From contig NZ_FXZB01000003.1 of the NCBI RefSeq assembly GCF_900169065.1, forward strand, positions 124,001 to 188,000: 64,000 bases of DNA. Direction: 5' to 3'. Shown one piece after another: positions 1-8,384 of the stretch (within the stretch, counting starts at the first letter, position 1; every line of letters begins with the position of its first letter). A program made the position numbers and the translations under genes. Source of the stretch: Brevibacterium aurantiacum. GTDB lineage: Bacteria; Actinomycetota; Actinomycetes; Actinomycetales; Brevibacteriaceae. The notes under the pieces were generated by a model, which was not told where the DNA came from, ran no database searches, and saw only the letters and a program-made list of their open reading frames with translations.

Positions 1-72
1 TCCCGTACGAATGAGCTGCTCGAGCAGAAGGGCCTCGCGCCCATCGACTGGGGCCTCCCGGCCCAGAATTGA
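1..72 (+). CDS. C-terminal end of an unidentified protein (partial)
   Basis: Frame 1 is open from the left edge to a TGA at 70-72 and gives 23 residues that read like a real protein end (contains LLEQKGLAPIDWGLPAQN). The start lies outside the window, so no family can be assigned. It would converge with the exporter gene on the other strand. The stop codon sits in the first unit of a 21-bp tandem repeat. The alternative is that this is non-coding; the fragment is too short to decide. Confidence 0.4.
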   Translation, partial: SRTNELLEQKGLAPIDWGLPAQN

Positions 73-116
73 CTCCTCCCGGCCCAGAACTGACTCCTCC
101 CGCCCCAGAACTGATT
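54..116. repeat. Three-copy 21-bp tandem repeat
   Basis: Three near-identical 21-bp units begin at 54, 75 and 96, each with the core CCTCCCGGCCCAGAA or CCTCCCGCCCCAGAA followed by T/C-TGA. They lie between the end of the partial plus-strand gene and the 3' end of the exporter gene. Every unit carries a TGA, so the array would stop translation in one frame. No hairpin typical of a terminator is evident. Confidence 0.7.
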
Positions 117-138
117 CCGCAGCCCCAGGTTTGCGTCC

Positions 139-1881
139 TCAGTCTCGGGGCTCGACCGTGTCCAGGGTGATCGTCGATTCGTTCGATCGCGCGGATTCGG
201 CGGTCTTCTCCACGGCATCGGCCTTGAGGTTCTTCAGCGGCCTGGCCAGGTAGCTGCCGAGCACGGCGCCGACAGCCAGTGCCGCATTGGCCAGGATCGC
301 GGTGAACAGCGAGGACAGTCCCACCGCGAAGGACGTCGTCTCCGATTCGGCAACGATCTGATAGACGGCGGTGAAGATCGACAGGCCCTGCAGCAGTGTG
401 TAGATCGCGGGAATCATCAGCACGATGGCGGGTGCGCCCAGACGCAGGGACAGCGGTCGCGCCAGGAATCCTGTCACGGTCGCCGCCAACAGACTGGCCA
501 GGACATTGTCGATGGCCAGTATCGTCAGCGCCGTCATCGTGATGTAGGAGGCGAGGCCGACGAACGCGGCGGGCAGGATGAACCGCCTCGTGGACTGCAT
601 GCCGATGACGCCGGCCATGGCCACGACAGCCGCGGCCACCATCGACACGATTGCTGAGATGACGTGGACACTGGTCTTCGGGACTAAGACTTCGATCGCA
701 TCGAGTCCGATCGCTTCGCCCGTCACGACCCCCAGGGCAATGCCCGAGACGATGCCAGCCAGGGTCAGGACCACCCCCACCATGCGCCCGGCGGCGGTCA
801 GCGGAAAGTTCGTCAGGGCATCTTGGACCGAGGAATACAGTGATTGTGTGGGCAGCAGCAGGACGATGCCGGCGGCTACCAGGTATTGCGGCGATTCGAT
901 GATGCCGAAGTTGCCGGCCACCATCGCCACCAGGGTCGCGATCGCCGCCTGCAGTGCGGTGATGAAGAAGCTCGGCAGGGCGGTGCGGCCGATCATCCTG
1001 CCGACCTGACTGATCATGATCGACATGACGATGCCGAGACCGGCAGCAATCGCTCCGCCGCCCAACAGCACGACCAGGCTGCCGACCATCATTCCCCAGG
1101 CACCGGTGACGAACCATTCCTGATAGGGACGGCGCTGGTACCGGATGGCGTCGAGGCGACTCCGGGCATCGTTGAATCCCAGATTGCCCGCGACCAGATC
1201 GGTGACGAGCTTATGCACGGAGCCGAGCTTCGCGAAGTGGATGGATTCGCCCCGGTTGACGCGCATGACGGTCATGAGACGACCGTCGGACGTCGAATAG
1301 TGCACGGTGAGGGTGTTCGAAGTCAGATCCACTTGGGCAGTCGTGAGTCCGAAGGCGGCGCAGGCCGCGATGACGGAGACCTCGATGTCGGAGGTTCCGG
1401 CCCCGGCGCGCATCATGATCGCCGCAATGTCGGCGGCGAGGTCGAGGACCATTCTGGCCTCGTCCTCGTTGGGCTCGCTGGCCTGCACCGGAGCCTTGTA
1501 CGGACTGCCTTTGAGGGCGGTGACGATGGGCACCGGTTGGGTGTTGACCGAGGTGCCGGACACGAGCCTGCCCACGGTGCGCCTGGCCACGCGCTGAGCA
1601 ATCCGCTGGGAGGCGCCCTTGTGTTCGGCCTTGGGTTTGGATTTGGCCGTCGTCGTCTTCGGTGAACTCGCACCCGCGGGGCTGTCCTCATCGGACTTCA
1701 GTTGACCGGTCGGTGCCTCGCGCAGCTCCTGGAGCCGCTGCTGACGGGAGAGTTCGAGCAGTTCCTGCAGTGCCGAGGATCCGGCTTCGGCCTTATTCGT
1801 CCCGTGTTCAGGTCCGGACGACGACTGTGCGTCGACCGGTACCTCGGCGGTGGGTGCTTCTTCAGTGTTGTCGTTCGTCAC
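139..1881 (-). CDS. Threonine/serine exporter family membrane protein (ThrE-like)
   Basis: A 580-residue protein with a hydrophilic N-terminus of about 135 residues rich in E, A and K. It is followed by the soluble ThrE/DUF1212 region (around ADIAAIMMRAGAGTSDIEV) and then about ten hydrophobic helices. This is the fused architecture known from corynebacterial ThrE, which exports L-threonine and L-serine by proton antiport. The GTG start overlaps the stop of the upstream amidohydrolase by 4 nt, so the two are co-transcribed. The family is clear. The substrate is inferred from the family. Confidence 0.85.
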   Translation of the reverse strand: MTNDNTEEAPTAEVPVDAQSSSGPEHGTNKAEAGSSALQELLELSRQQRLQELREAPTGQLKSDEDSPAGASSPKTTTAKSKPKAEHKGASQRIAQRVARRTVGRLVSGTSVNTQPVPIVTALKGSPYKAPVQASEPNEDEARMVLDLAADIAAIMMRAGAGTSDIEVSVIAACAAFGLTTAQVDLTSNTLTVHYSTSDGRLMTVMRVNRGESIHFAKLGSVHKLVTDLVAGNLGFNDARSRLDAIRYQRRPYQEWFVTGAWGMMVGSLVVLLGGGAIAAGLGIVMSIMISQVGRMIGRTALPSFFITALQAAIATLVAMVAGNFGIIESPQYLVAAGIVLLLPTQSLYSSVQDALTNFPLTAAGRMVGVVLTLAGIVSGIALGVVTGEAIGLDAIEVLVPKTSVHVISAIVSMVAAAVVAMAGVIGMQSTRRFILPAAFVGLASYITMTALTILAIDNVLASLLAATVTGFLARPLSLRLGAPAIVLMIPAIYTLLQGLSIFTAVYQIVAESETTSFAVGLSSLFTAILANAALAVGAVLGSYLARPLKNLKADAVEKTAESARSNESTITLDTVEPRD

Positions 1882-3158
1882 GGCTCACTGATGAGAGTCG
1901 GGCCGAATGGGTCCGCAACATCGGCGGTGCCTGCGGCGGCGTCGAATTCGTAGACCTTGCGGCCGGTCACGAACACCTGATCGGCGCGGGAGTTCAGGTC
2001 CAGCGGGTCACCGGACCAGATGACGAGGTCGGCGTCGCGGCCGGGAGCCAGCGAACCCAGACGATCCTCGAGGCCGAAGATCGCGGCGGGGTTGATGGTC
2101 AGCGCTTCGAGCGCGACGACGGGATCGAGGCCTTCCTTGACTGCCAGGGAGGCTTCGTGGATGAGGAAGTTGATCGGGATGACCGGATGGTCGGTGGTCA
2201 GTGCGATGCGCACCCCGGCCTTGGCCAGTGCGCCCGCGGTTGCCAGGGACCTGTCGCGCAGCTCGACCTTCGACCGGCTGGTCATCAGCGGTCCGAGGAT
2301 GACGTCGATGCCCTTGTCGGCGATGTAGTCAGCGATCTTGTGGCCCTCGGTGCCGTGGTTGATGACGAGACGGTAGCCGAACTCCTCCGACAGGCGGATG
2401 GCCGTGGCGATGTCATCGGCGCGGTGGCAGTGCTGGTCGAAGGCGAGCTTGCCCTCGAGGACATCCGCCAAGGTCTCCTTGACGAGATCACGTTCGAAGG
2501 GAGTGCCCTCCGACTCGGCGTGGGCGCGCTTGGCCAGGTAGTTCTGGGCATCGACGAAGGCATCTCGGAGGATCTTCGCGGTTCCCATGCGGGTCGATGG
2601 GGTGACGTTCTTCTCGCCGTAGACGCGCTTCGGGTTCTCTCCCAGGGCCGACTTCACGGACAGGTCCTGGGTCACGAGCATCTCGTCGACGATCCGTCCC
2701 CAAGTCTTCACGAAGGCGGTGCGCCCGCCGATCGGATTGCCGGATCCGGGCTTGATCAGCGCCGAGGTGACGCCTCCTCGCAGGGCGTCCTTGAATCCGA
2801 TCTCGGACGGGTCGATGCCGTCGAGGGCACGCACGCCGGCACCGTTGGGGTCAGTCATCTCGTTCGTATCGTCACCGGACCAGCCTTCACCATCCTCATG
2901 GACGCCGAGGTGGCCGTGGGCTTCGATGAATCCCGGCAGCACCCAGCGTTGCCCGGCATCGATGAGCTCAGTGTCGGCCGGCAGATCCGCAGCGGTGACG
3001 GTGCCGGATTCCACTGAGGTGATCGTGCCGTTGGAGACCCGGATCGTGCCGGATTCGATTGGTTCGACACGTTGCCCCTTGGCATCTGCGATGGGCAGAA
3101 TCCGAGCATTCGTGATGGCGAAATCAGTGATCTCGGGAACCGGAATCGAACGATACAT
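1878..3158 (-). CDS. Metal-dependent amidohydrolase
   Basis: A 426-residue protein of the amidohydrolase superfamily. It has a composite beta-sandwich N-terminus (ARILPIADAKG), the metal-binding EAHGHLG motif near residue 80, DQHCHRADD and VINHGTEGH in mid-protein, and LTTDHPV plus the typical LGSLAPGRDADLVIW near the C-terminus. The ATG follows a good GAGGAG ribosome site. It resembles imidazolonepropionase/prolidase-like amidohydrolases, but the substrate cannot be read from the sequence. It heads a two-gene operon with the ThrE-like exporter (4-nt overlap), so it may act on an amide or peptide whose product is exported; that link is inference. Confidence 0.85.
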   Translation of the reverse strand: MYRSIPVPEITDFAITNARILPIADAKGQRVEPIESGTIRVSNGTITSVESGTVTAADLPADTELIDAGQRWVLPGFIEAHGHLGVHEDGEGWSGDDTNEMTDPNGAGVRALDGIDPSEIGFKDALRGGVTSALIKPGSGNPIGGRTAFVKTWGRIVDEMLVTQDLSVKSALGENPKRVYGEKNVTPSTRMGTAKILRDAFVDAQNYLAKRAHAESEGTPFERDLVKETLADVLEGKLAFDQHCHRADDIATAIRLSEEFGYRLVINHGTEGHKIADYIADKGIDVILGPLMTSRSKVELRDRSLATAGALAKAGVRIALTTDHPVIPINFLIHEASLAVKEGLDPVVALEALTINPAAIFGLEDRLGSLAPGRDADLVIWSGDPLDLNSRADQVFVTGRKVYEFDAAAGTADVADPFGPTLISEP

Positions 3159-3334
3159 TGTGCTCCTCTTGCAGTTGCCGTCAACGATGAGATCCGTCTC
3201 GAATCGAGTCTACGCCAGGCGATCAGCACAGGTCATGACGCGGGGCCACCAGAATCTGTCGCAGTCCCGGCTGATTCCGACAAGGCCGATTCAGTATAGT
3301 TCGGAGTCAGAGAATCAATGAGAGAAGGACCCCA

Positions 3335-4129
3335 ATGCTCCAGACCATCACCTCGTATGTCGCCATCGGCGATTCGTTCAGTGAAGGGCTCATGGACCAC
3401 AATCCGAGCGCAGACGATCGCTACCTGGGGTGGGCCGACCGCCTTGCTGACAAGCTCGTCGACTCCCCCGCAGGCAGCCCCGAACTCACCTACGCCAACC
3501 TCGCCATCCGTGGGCGTCTCATTGACCGGATCATAGAAGAGCAGGTGCCCAAGGCACTTGACCTCAAACCCGACCTGGTCAGTTTCTGCGCCGGGGGCAA
3601 CGACTGTCTGCGCCCGAAAGCCGATATCGATGACCTGGCCGACCAGTTCGAACGTGCCGTCATCGCCTTTCGCGAGGCCGGCATCGAGGTGCTCATGTGC
3701 AACGGCTTCGACACCGAGATCGCCTCACCCCTGATCCGCGCCGTGCGCCCGCGCGTGGGCATCTACAACGCGCACCTGTGGTCGATTGCGCAGCGACATG
3801 GCTGCCATATGACTGACGTCTGGGGGCTGCGGCAGCTCTACGCTGGCGACATGTGGGCCGATGACAGAATTCACCTCTCACCCAAGGGCCATGAGCTCGT
3901 GGCCAGTCAGGCCCTGGCCACGCTGGAAAGCGGGCATTCCCTGCCGGTGACCGGCTTCGCTATGCCGGCTCGACCGACGCGTCCGATTCGGGCGGCCATG
4001 AGCGAAGAGTCCAAGTGGGCACGCGAATACCTCGGCCCCTGGGTCGGCCGACGCCTGCGCGGGCAGTCCTCCGGCGACAAGCTGGATGCGAAGATTCCTG
4101 AACTCACCCGAGTGCGCAAACCAGAATGA
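3335..4129 (+). CDS. SGNH/GDSL-type hydrolase
   Basis: A 264-residue protein with the SGNH blocks in order: block I AIGDSFSEG with nucleophile Ser14, block III CAGGND with the oxyanion Asn, and block V DRIHLSPKGH with the Asp/His of the catalytic triad near residue 177. No signal peptide is visible, so it is probably a cytoplasmic esterase or acyl-hydrolase. It overlaps the downstream alpha/beta hydrolase by 4 nt (ATGA), so the two hydrolases form one transcription unit. Substrate unknown. Confidence 0.88.
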   Translation: MLQTITSYVAIGDSFSEGLMDHNPSADDRYLGWADRLADKLVDSPAGSPELTYANLAIRGRLIDRIIEEQVPKALDLKPDLVSFCAGGNDCLRPKADIDDLADQFERAVIAFREAGIEVLMCNGFDTEIASPLIRAVRPRVGIYNAHLWSIAQRHGCHMTDVWGLRQLYAGDMWADDRIHLSPKGHELVASQALATLESGHSLPVTGFAMPARPTRPIRAAMSEESKWAREYLGPWVGRRLRGQSSGDKLDAKIPELTRVRKPE

Positions 4130-4896
4130 GCCAGAGCGATCGTTTCGCGGCACTAGGTGCCGCCGGTTCGGCGCTGGACTCGCAGCGGGACTTCTTCCGA
4201 TGTGATTACGGGCCTGAGGCCGATCAGTTCCTCGAGGTCCACGGCGACCCGAGCACCGCCTCGGCGACGGTGTTCTTCGTCCACGGCGGCTACTTCCGTG
4301 AGCGCACGGACCTCGCCCATGCCAGGCCCATGGCCGCGGCCCTCGCCGAGGCGGGGGTGCTGTGCGTACTCATCGAATACCGGCGCGTAGGCGGGCAGCC
4401 CAACTGCTCCGCCGACGTCACCGCCGCCCTCACCTTTGCATACGACTCGTTGTCGGACTGGGGCGTCAATGATCGGGCACGGCGCAGTCTCACTGTGACC
4501 GGTCATTCGGCCGGAGGGTGCCTGGTGCTGGCGTGGGCGAGCCACCTCCGTACGGACGGGCCCGAGTTCCGACTGCGGCCCTTGGCCCCGGTCACGGACC
4601 TGTTCCGGGAGGTCGAGGACGGTTTGGGTGAGGGGGCTGTGCTCGACTACATGGGCGCGAGACCGGAGCAGGATCTGGCACCGTACCTGCGGGAGGATCC
4701 GCGCTCGAGGGCGGTACTCATTCCCGCGCGGGCGGATCTGCTCATCGTCCACGGGGACCGTGATGAGACGGTCGACGTCGCATTCTCTTGGACGTTCCCG
4801 GCACGGCTGTCCGTCGCCGAGGGCGCCGATCACGCCGATCTCGTCGACCCCGATTCGCCCTATTTCCCGCTTGTGCTCAAGACCCTGCTGAACTGA
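4126..4896 (+). CDS. Alpha/beta hydrolase resembling kynurenine formamidase
   Basis: A 256-residue alpha/beta hydrolase. An HGGYF oxyanion motif at 53-57 resembles the HGGYW of animal/fungal-type arylformamidases. The nucleophile is Ser128 in GHSAGG, with a candidate acid in HGDRDE (about 211) and His236 in GADHAD. Arylformamidase hydrolyses N-formylkynurenine, the product of tryptophan 2,3-dioxygenase, and that gene lies 0.9 kb away on the other strand. It is translationally coupled to the GDSL hydrolase and converges on the PaaX-type regulator with a 2-bp gap. The specific role is inferred from motif plus neighbourhood; a generic carboxylesterase remains possible. Confidence 0.7.
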   Translation: MSQSDRFAALGAAGSALDSQRDFFRCDYGPEADQFLEVHGDPSTASATVFFVHGGYFRERTDLAHARPMAAALAEAGVLCVLIEYRRVGGQPNCSADVTAALTFAYDSLSDWGVNDRARRSLTVTGHSAGGCLVLAWASHLRTDGPEFRLRPLAPVTDLFREVEDGLGEGAVLDYMGARPEQDLAPYLREDPRSRAVLIPARADLLIVHGDRDETVDVAFSWTFPARLSVAEGADHADLVDPDSPYFPLVLKTLLN

Positions 4897-4898
4897 TC

Positions 4899-5726
4899 TC
4901 ACGACTCTGCTGAGCTGATCTCCCGGACGTGGGCACGGGCAGGCTCCGCCTGGGTGCGGCGCAGCTGTGCGAAGAGTTCCACGCTTCTCATCCCGGGCCA
5001 GTCCGAGGGCAGGGCGCTGGGTGGAAGGCCCGGATCGACGTAGGGGATCGCCTTCCACTCGTCGACGCAGTGCAGCCACAGAACGAACGCCTCACGCGGT
5101 TCGAGAGACGACTTCGGCGCTGAGTTCTCTGGCAGTGGGGCTGAGTTCTCCGACAGTGGCGCAGCGTGTTCGTACCGGCGAAGGAATTCGGTGTGCCTGG
5201 CAGCCAGGGTGTCCAGCTGCCACCATTTCGCCGCCGCTTGAGCGAAGGGTTCAGCGGTCAGGGGTGTCTGCGTGATGAAGATCGTCGCCCGGTCTCGCAC
5301 GTCAAGGCCGACCAGGGCGTCCTCGACTTCGGCGCGCAGATGCCCGGGCGCAATCCACAGCCCGTCGGTGACCGCTCCGAATCCCAACCCCATCAGTGTT
5401 CGACGCAGCTGCACCCGCTTCGACCGGTCCACCTCGGGCAGGGAGTAGGACACCAGGCACCAGGGCTCGTCATCTCTCTGACCACGGTAGGTAAAGATCC
5501 TCCGATCCCCGCGTTCAAGTCCGGACACGGCCGCCGAGTCCAAACGATATCCGGCTACTGCCTCCCGCTTGTCCGGAATGAGCAGTCCCTTGCCCTTGAG
5601 TCTCGACACGGCGCTGCGAGTTGAGGAGTTCGAGACCCCGGCGGTGGCGAGAAGATCGAGCAGGGCAGCGACTCGGATCCAACCGCCCAGGTCACGCAGG
5701 TGAAGACCGACGAAGGTCCGCAGCAA
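4899..5726 (-). CDS. PaaX-family transcriptional regulator
   Basis: A 275-residue protein with an N-terminal winged helix (residues about 1-60: GVSNSSTRSAVSRLKGKGLL), then the PaaX central and C-terminal domains (WCLVSYSLPE; LVGLDVRDRATIF). PaaX proteins repress aromatic catabolism genes and are usually released by a CoA thioester. It lies 44 bp downstream of tryptophan 2,3-dioxygenase on the same strand, so an aromatic or tryptophan-derived effector is plausible (inference). A short tandem repeat encoding SENSAPLPENSAP interrupts the C-terminal domain near residues 187-205. Confidence 0.85.
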   Translation of the reverse strand: MLRTFVGLHLRDLGGWIRVAALLDLLATAGVSNSSTRSAVSRLKGKGLLIPDKREAVAGYRLDSAAVSGLERGDRRIFTYRGQRDDEPWCLVSYSLPEVDRSKRVQLRRTLMGLGFGAVTDGLWIAPGHLRAEVEDALVGLDVRDRATIFITQTPLTAEPFAQAAAKWWQLDTLAARHTEFLRRYEHAAPLSENSAPLPENSAPKSSLEPREAFVLWLHCVDEWKAIPYVDPGLPPSALPSDWPGMRSVELFAQLRRTQAEPARAHVREISSAES

Positions 5727-5770
5727 AGAGGTGGGGCTGCCGGAGGTGTGATCGAGATCGACGATCGGTC

Positions 5771-6727
5771 TCAGAGCCCCGGACAGCCTGAAGCGGAACC
5801 ATGACCGCCCGTAGAGTTCTTCGCGCGCGCCGTGCCCGGACCCGTCGCTGTGCCGGGTCCGTTATCGATGCCGGTGCGGATGTCGAAGAGCTCCGGGAAG
5901 AAGGTGAGATCGAGTGCCTTCTGCAGGAAGCCAACACCGCTCGAACCGCCTGTTCCTCGCTTCATGCCGATGATGCGCAGCACCGTGCGCATGTGGCGGT
6001 AGCGCCAGAACTGGAAGTTCTCCTCGAGGTCGACGAGCTCCTCGCAGCTTTCGTACTCCTGCCAGTACTTTTCGGGGTTCTCGTAGATGATCCGGAAAGT
6101 GTCGAGAAGTTCCTCATCGAAGGTGTGCGCCACGGACACGTCTCTGTCCAGCAGTCGTTGCGGCACCGGGAGTCCGCGGCGGGCAAGGGCACGGAGGAAT
6201 TCGTCGTAGACGCTGGGCTCGTTGAGGTACTTCTCGAGCTGTGCGCGGGCCTCGGGTTCACCGTCGAAGACCTGCAGCATGCCGGCGTTCTTGTTCCCGA
6301 GCAGGAACTCCACGGCCCGGTACTGCCAGGACTGGAATCCCGAAGACTTGCCGAGTTCGTCGCGGAACCCGACGTATTCGCTCGGCGTCAGGGTTGCGAG
6401 GACCGACCACTGCTCGGTCAGGGTCTTCTGAATGTGCTTGACGCGGGCAATGCGCTTGAGTGCCAGCGGGAGCTGGTCATCGGCGATGAGACGTCGGGCA
6501 TCGACGAGCTCATGGATGACCAGCTTGAACCACAGCTCCGTGGTCTGGTGCTGGATGATGAACAGCAGCTCGTCGTGATGAACCGGGTCGCTGACAGGAT
6601 GTTGGGCGTCGAGCAGTCGGTCGAGGTGAAGATAGGAACCGTAGGTCATCGTCGACCTCAGATCCGTGTGGATTCCGTCTTCAAGATCCCGCTCGTTGTT
6701 CTCCGCCGTGGAGTCGTCATGAGTCAT
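5771..6727 (-). CDS. kynA: Tryptophan 2,3-dioxygenase
   Basis: A 318-residue haem enzyme that opens the indole ring of L-Trp to N-formylkynurenine, the first step of the kynurenine pathway. Signatures are [22 protein letters not shown] with the active-site His60, and [21 protein letters not shown] with the proximal haem ligand His245. An upstream in-frame extension exists, but the ATG at 6727 gives the family's normal N-terminus. After about residue 285 comes a low-complexity G/T/P tail not typical of the family. No kynureninase gene is in the window, so the pathway would have to be completed elsewhere. Confidence 0.95.
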   Translation of the reverse strand: MTHDDSTAENNERDLEDGIHTDLRSTMTYGSYLHLDRLLDAQHPVSDPVHHDELLFIIQHQTTELWFKLVIHELVDARRLIADDQLPLALKRIARVKHIQKTLTEQWSVLATLTPSEYVGFRDELGKSSGFQSWQYRAVEFLLGNKNAGMLQVFDGEPEARAQLEKYLNEPSVYDEFLRALARRGLPVPQRLLDRDVSVAHTFDEELLDTFRIIYENPEKYWQEYESCEELVDLEENFQFWRYRHMRTVLRIIGMKRGTGGSSGVGFLQKALDLTFFPELFDIRTGIDNGPGTATGPGTARAKNSTGGHGSASGCPGL

Positions 6728-6776
6728 GACAGCCAGTGTATTGCAGTTATCGACCGAGAGGATCAGATACGCAACA

Positions 6777-7169
6777 TCATTCCGTTCCCGGCCTGCGCCG
6801 TTCAGGGGCTGCAATCTCCCGGACCTGCTCGACGAGGCTCTTCCACTCCCCCGGCATCTCGGTCTCACCGAAACGCACCAGACCGAAGCGACTCTCGATC
6901 GCATAGACGTAACGGTCAGCACCAGCACCAGGTCCAGCACCAATGCCCGCCGCCCCACCATTGGCCTTCACCCCGGCACCGCCATCGACGTGCCCTGCCG
7001 AGTCATTCGGCCATGGGAGCTCTGCCACCTTCGGTCCGATGCTCGCCCGGTGCTCGCTCGAATCGATGTCGAGGTCCCAGACCAGCAGAAGCCCGGCGAT
7101 TCCACCGCTGCGCTCGACTATGAGATGGCCGAATTCGCCGGACGCAGGAGACGAACCTTCCTCACTCAC
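6777..7169 (-). CDS. Emfourin-like inhibitor of the adjacent M4 protease
   Basis: A 130-residue protein with the N-terminal strand [14 protein letters not shown] and C-terminal [12 protein letters not shown], resembling the emfourin family of protealysin inhibitors. A Gly/Ala-rich linker of about 25 residues interrupts the middle. The GTG start overlaps the protease stop by 4 nt (GTGA), so translation is coupled. In Serratia, emfourin is encoded next to protealysin and blocks it tightly. No signal peptide is visible, so it should act inside the cell or be co-released. Identification relies on motif plus the conserved gene pairing. Confidence 0.75.
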   Translation of the reverse strand: MSEEGSSPASGEFGHLIVERSGGIAGLLLVWDLDIDSSEHRASIGPKVAELPWPNDSAGHVDGGAGVKANGGAAGIGAGPGAGADRYVYAIESRFGLVRFGETEMPGEWKSLVEQVREIAAPERRRPGTE

Positions 7170-8290
7170 CAGCTGCTCCCGACATTTCCCCGCCCTGCAC
7201 CGCGAGTCACGCCCACGGCATCCCAGCTCTGGACGAGCGCATCGTGGACGTCGGATCCCTCACCGAACTGGGCGACCGCCTCGGCGATGGTCAGGGCTGC
7301 GAAGCCCGCGAAATCGGTGCGAGTGGTGATGTCGTCACCGGTCAGCACGGAGTACCAGACCTGCCCCACGGTCTCCCAGGCCTGGCCGCCGAGGCGGGTG
7401 GCAGCGAGCGCAAACGCGCGGTTGGGGATTCCGGAGTTGAGGTGGACCCCGCCGTTGTCCGAATCCGTGGTGACGTAGCGGTCCATATGATCAGGCTGGG
7501 GATCCTTGCCGAGGACATCGTCGTCGTAGGCGGTGCCCGGCGCAAGCATGGAGCGCAGGGCCTGGCCTGTGACCTCGGGCGTGAAGATGCCGGCTCCGAT
7601 GAGCCAGGTGGCGTCCCCGGCTTCCTGACCGGAGTCATGCTGTTCAGTCAGGGCACCGAAGACGTCGGCGCAGTGCTCGTTGAGGGCACCGGGCTGCCCG
7701 AGGTACTCGAGGTCGGCGGTGTGGCTGATGACGCCGTGGCTGAGTTCGTGGCCGATGATCGACAGCGACCCGGTGAAGCCGGTGAAGACCTCGTCGTCAC
7801 CGTCGCCGAAGACCATGAGCCGTCCGTCGAAGAAGGCGTTGTCGTAGTCCTGGCCGTAGTGGACGCTGGCGATGAGCGGCATCCCTTTGCCGTCAAGCGA
7901 ATTGCGCTCGAAGGCCTCGGCGAAGAGCGAATAGGAGGCACCGAGCCCGTCGTAGGCCTCGTTGACCGCCTCGTCGGACACTGCGTCCTCGCCTTCGCTG
8001 CGCACGAGGGATCCCGGCAGGGTTTCGGTGCCCTGCGCGTCGTGGATGAGGCGGTTCACCCCGGCGCTGGCGCCGGTGACCTGCGAGTGCATCGCGGCCT
8101 CGGAGTCCTGCGCTCCCCCAGCGGACGTGGCCACCGGCGTATAGCGCAGCCCCTCGGCCCGCAGGTTGCGACAGGACTCATCGGAGACCTGACAGCTGCG
8201 CGCGGCGCGGGCGGCTCGGGGGAACTTCTCGCCTCCGCGTTCGGCGATCGCATCGAGCAGGTACGGCGGAATGACGTGTCGAAGACTCAT
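7166..8290 (-). CDS. Protealysin-like M4 metallopeptidase
   Basis: A 374-residue thermolysin-family zinc protease. It has GHELSHGVISH (HExxH near residue 180), the third zinc ligand in ALNEHCADVFG (about 203), and the catalytic His region DNGGVHLNSGIPNRAF (about 283). The short N-terminus MSLRHVIPPYLL matches the brief protealysin-type propeptide with its PPxL motif, and no Sec signal is present. The ATG at 8290 was chosen over longer starts because it begins exactly at that motif. It is followed by the emfourin-like inhibitor gene (4-nt overlap) and is divergent from an ArsR-like regulator. Confidence 0.9.
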   Translation of the reverse strand: MSLRHVIPPYLLDAIAERGGEKFPRAARAARSCQVSDESCRNLRAEGLRYTPVATSAGGAQDSEAAMHSQVTGASAGVNRLIHDAQGTETLPGSLVRSEGEDAVSDEAVNEAYDGLGASYSLFAEAFERNSLDGKGMPLIASVHYGQDYDNAFFDGRLMVFGDGDDEVFTGFTGSLSIIGHELSHGVISHTADLEYLGQPGALNEHCADVFGALTEQHDSGQEAGDATWLIGAGIFTPEVTGQALRSMLAPGTAYDDDVLGKDPQPDHMDRYVTTDSDNGGVHLNSGIPNRAFALAATRLGGQAWETVGQVWYSVLTGDDITTRTDFAGFAALTIAEAVAQFGEGSDVHDALVQSWDAVGVTRGAGRGNVGSSW

Positions 8291-8336
8291 ATGTCCAGGG
8301 TGCCACCTCTGCCCATGCATCGAATAGGAAAATTCG

Positions 8337-8383
8337 TGCAAACTTTTCCTTGCAAAGACTTCTTTGCAAGCGTATCTTTGCAT
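8337..8383. promoter_or_regulatory. Cluster of TGCAAA half-sites, probable operator
   Basis: A perfect 10-2-10 inverted repeat (arms CTTGCAAAGA and TCTTTGCAAG, 8349-8370) is flanked by a further half-site on each side: TGCAAAC at 8337 and ATCTTTGCA at 8374-8382. All four lie in the 94-bp divergent gap between the M4 protease and the ArsR-like regulator, and the last ends next to the regulator's ATG. This is the classic arrangement for an autoregulating dimeric winged-helix repressor controlling both directions. Binding is inferred. Confidence 0.7.
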
Positions 8384-8384
8384 T

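Noticed and set aside
844..1665. Long plus-strand open frame opposite the ThrE-like gene
   Set aside because: It is an antisense shadow in GC-rich DNA: His/Asp/Gly-biased composition, no ribosome site, and the opposite strand encodes a clear membrane exporter.
1662..3017. 451-codon plus-strand frame opposite the amidohydrolase
   Set aside because: The minus strand carries all amidohydrolase motifs and a good ribosome site; the plus frame resembles no protein family and has the D/G/V-rich bias of a shadow frame.
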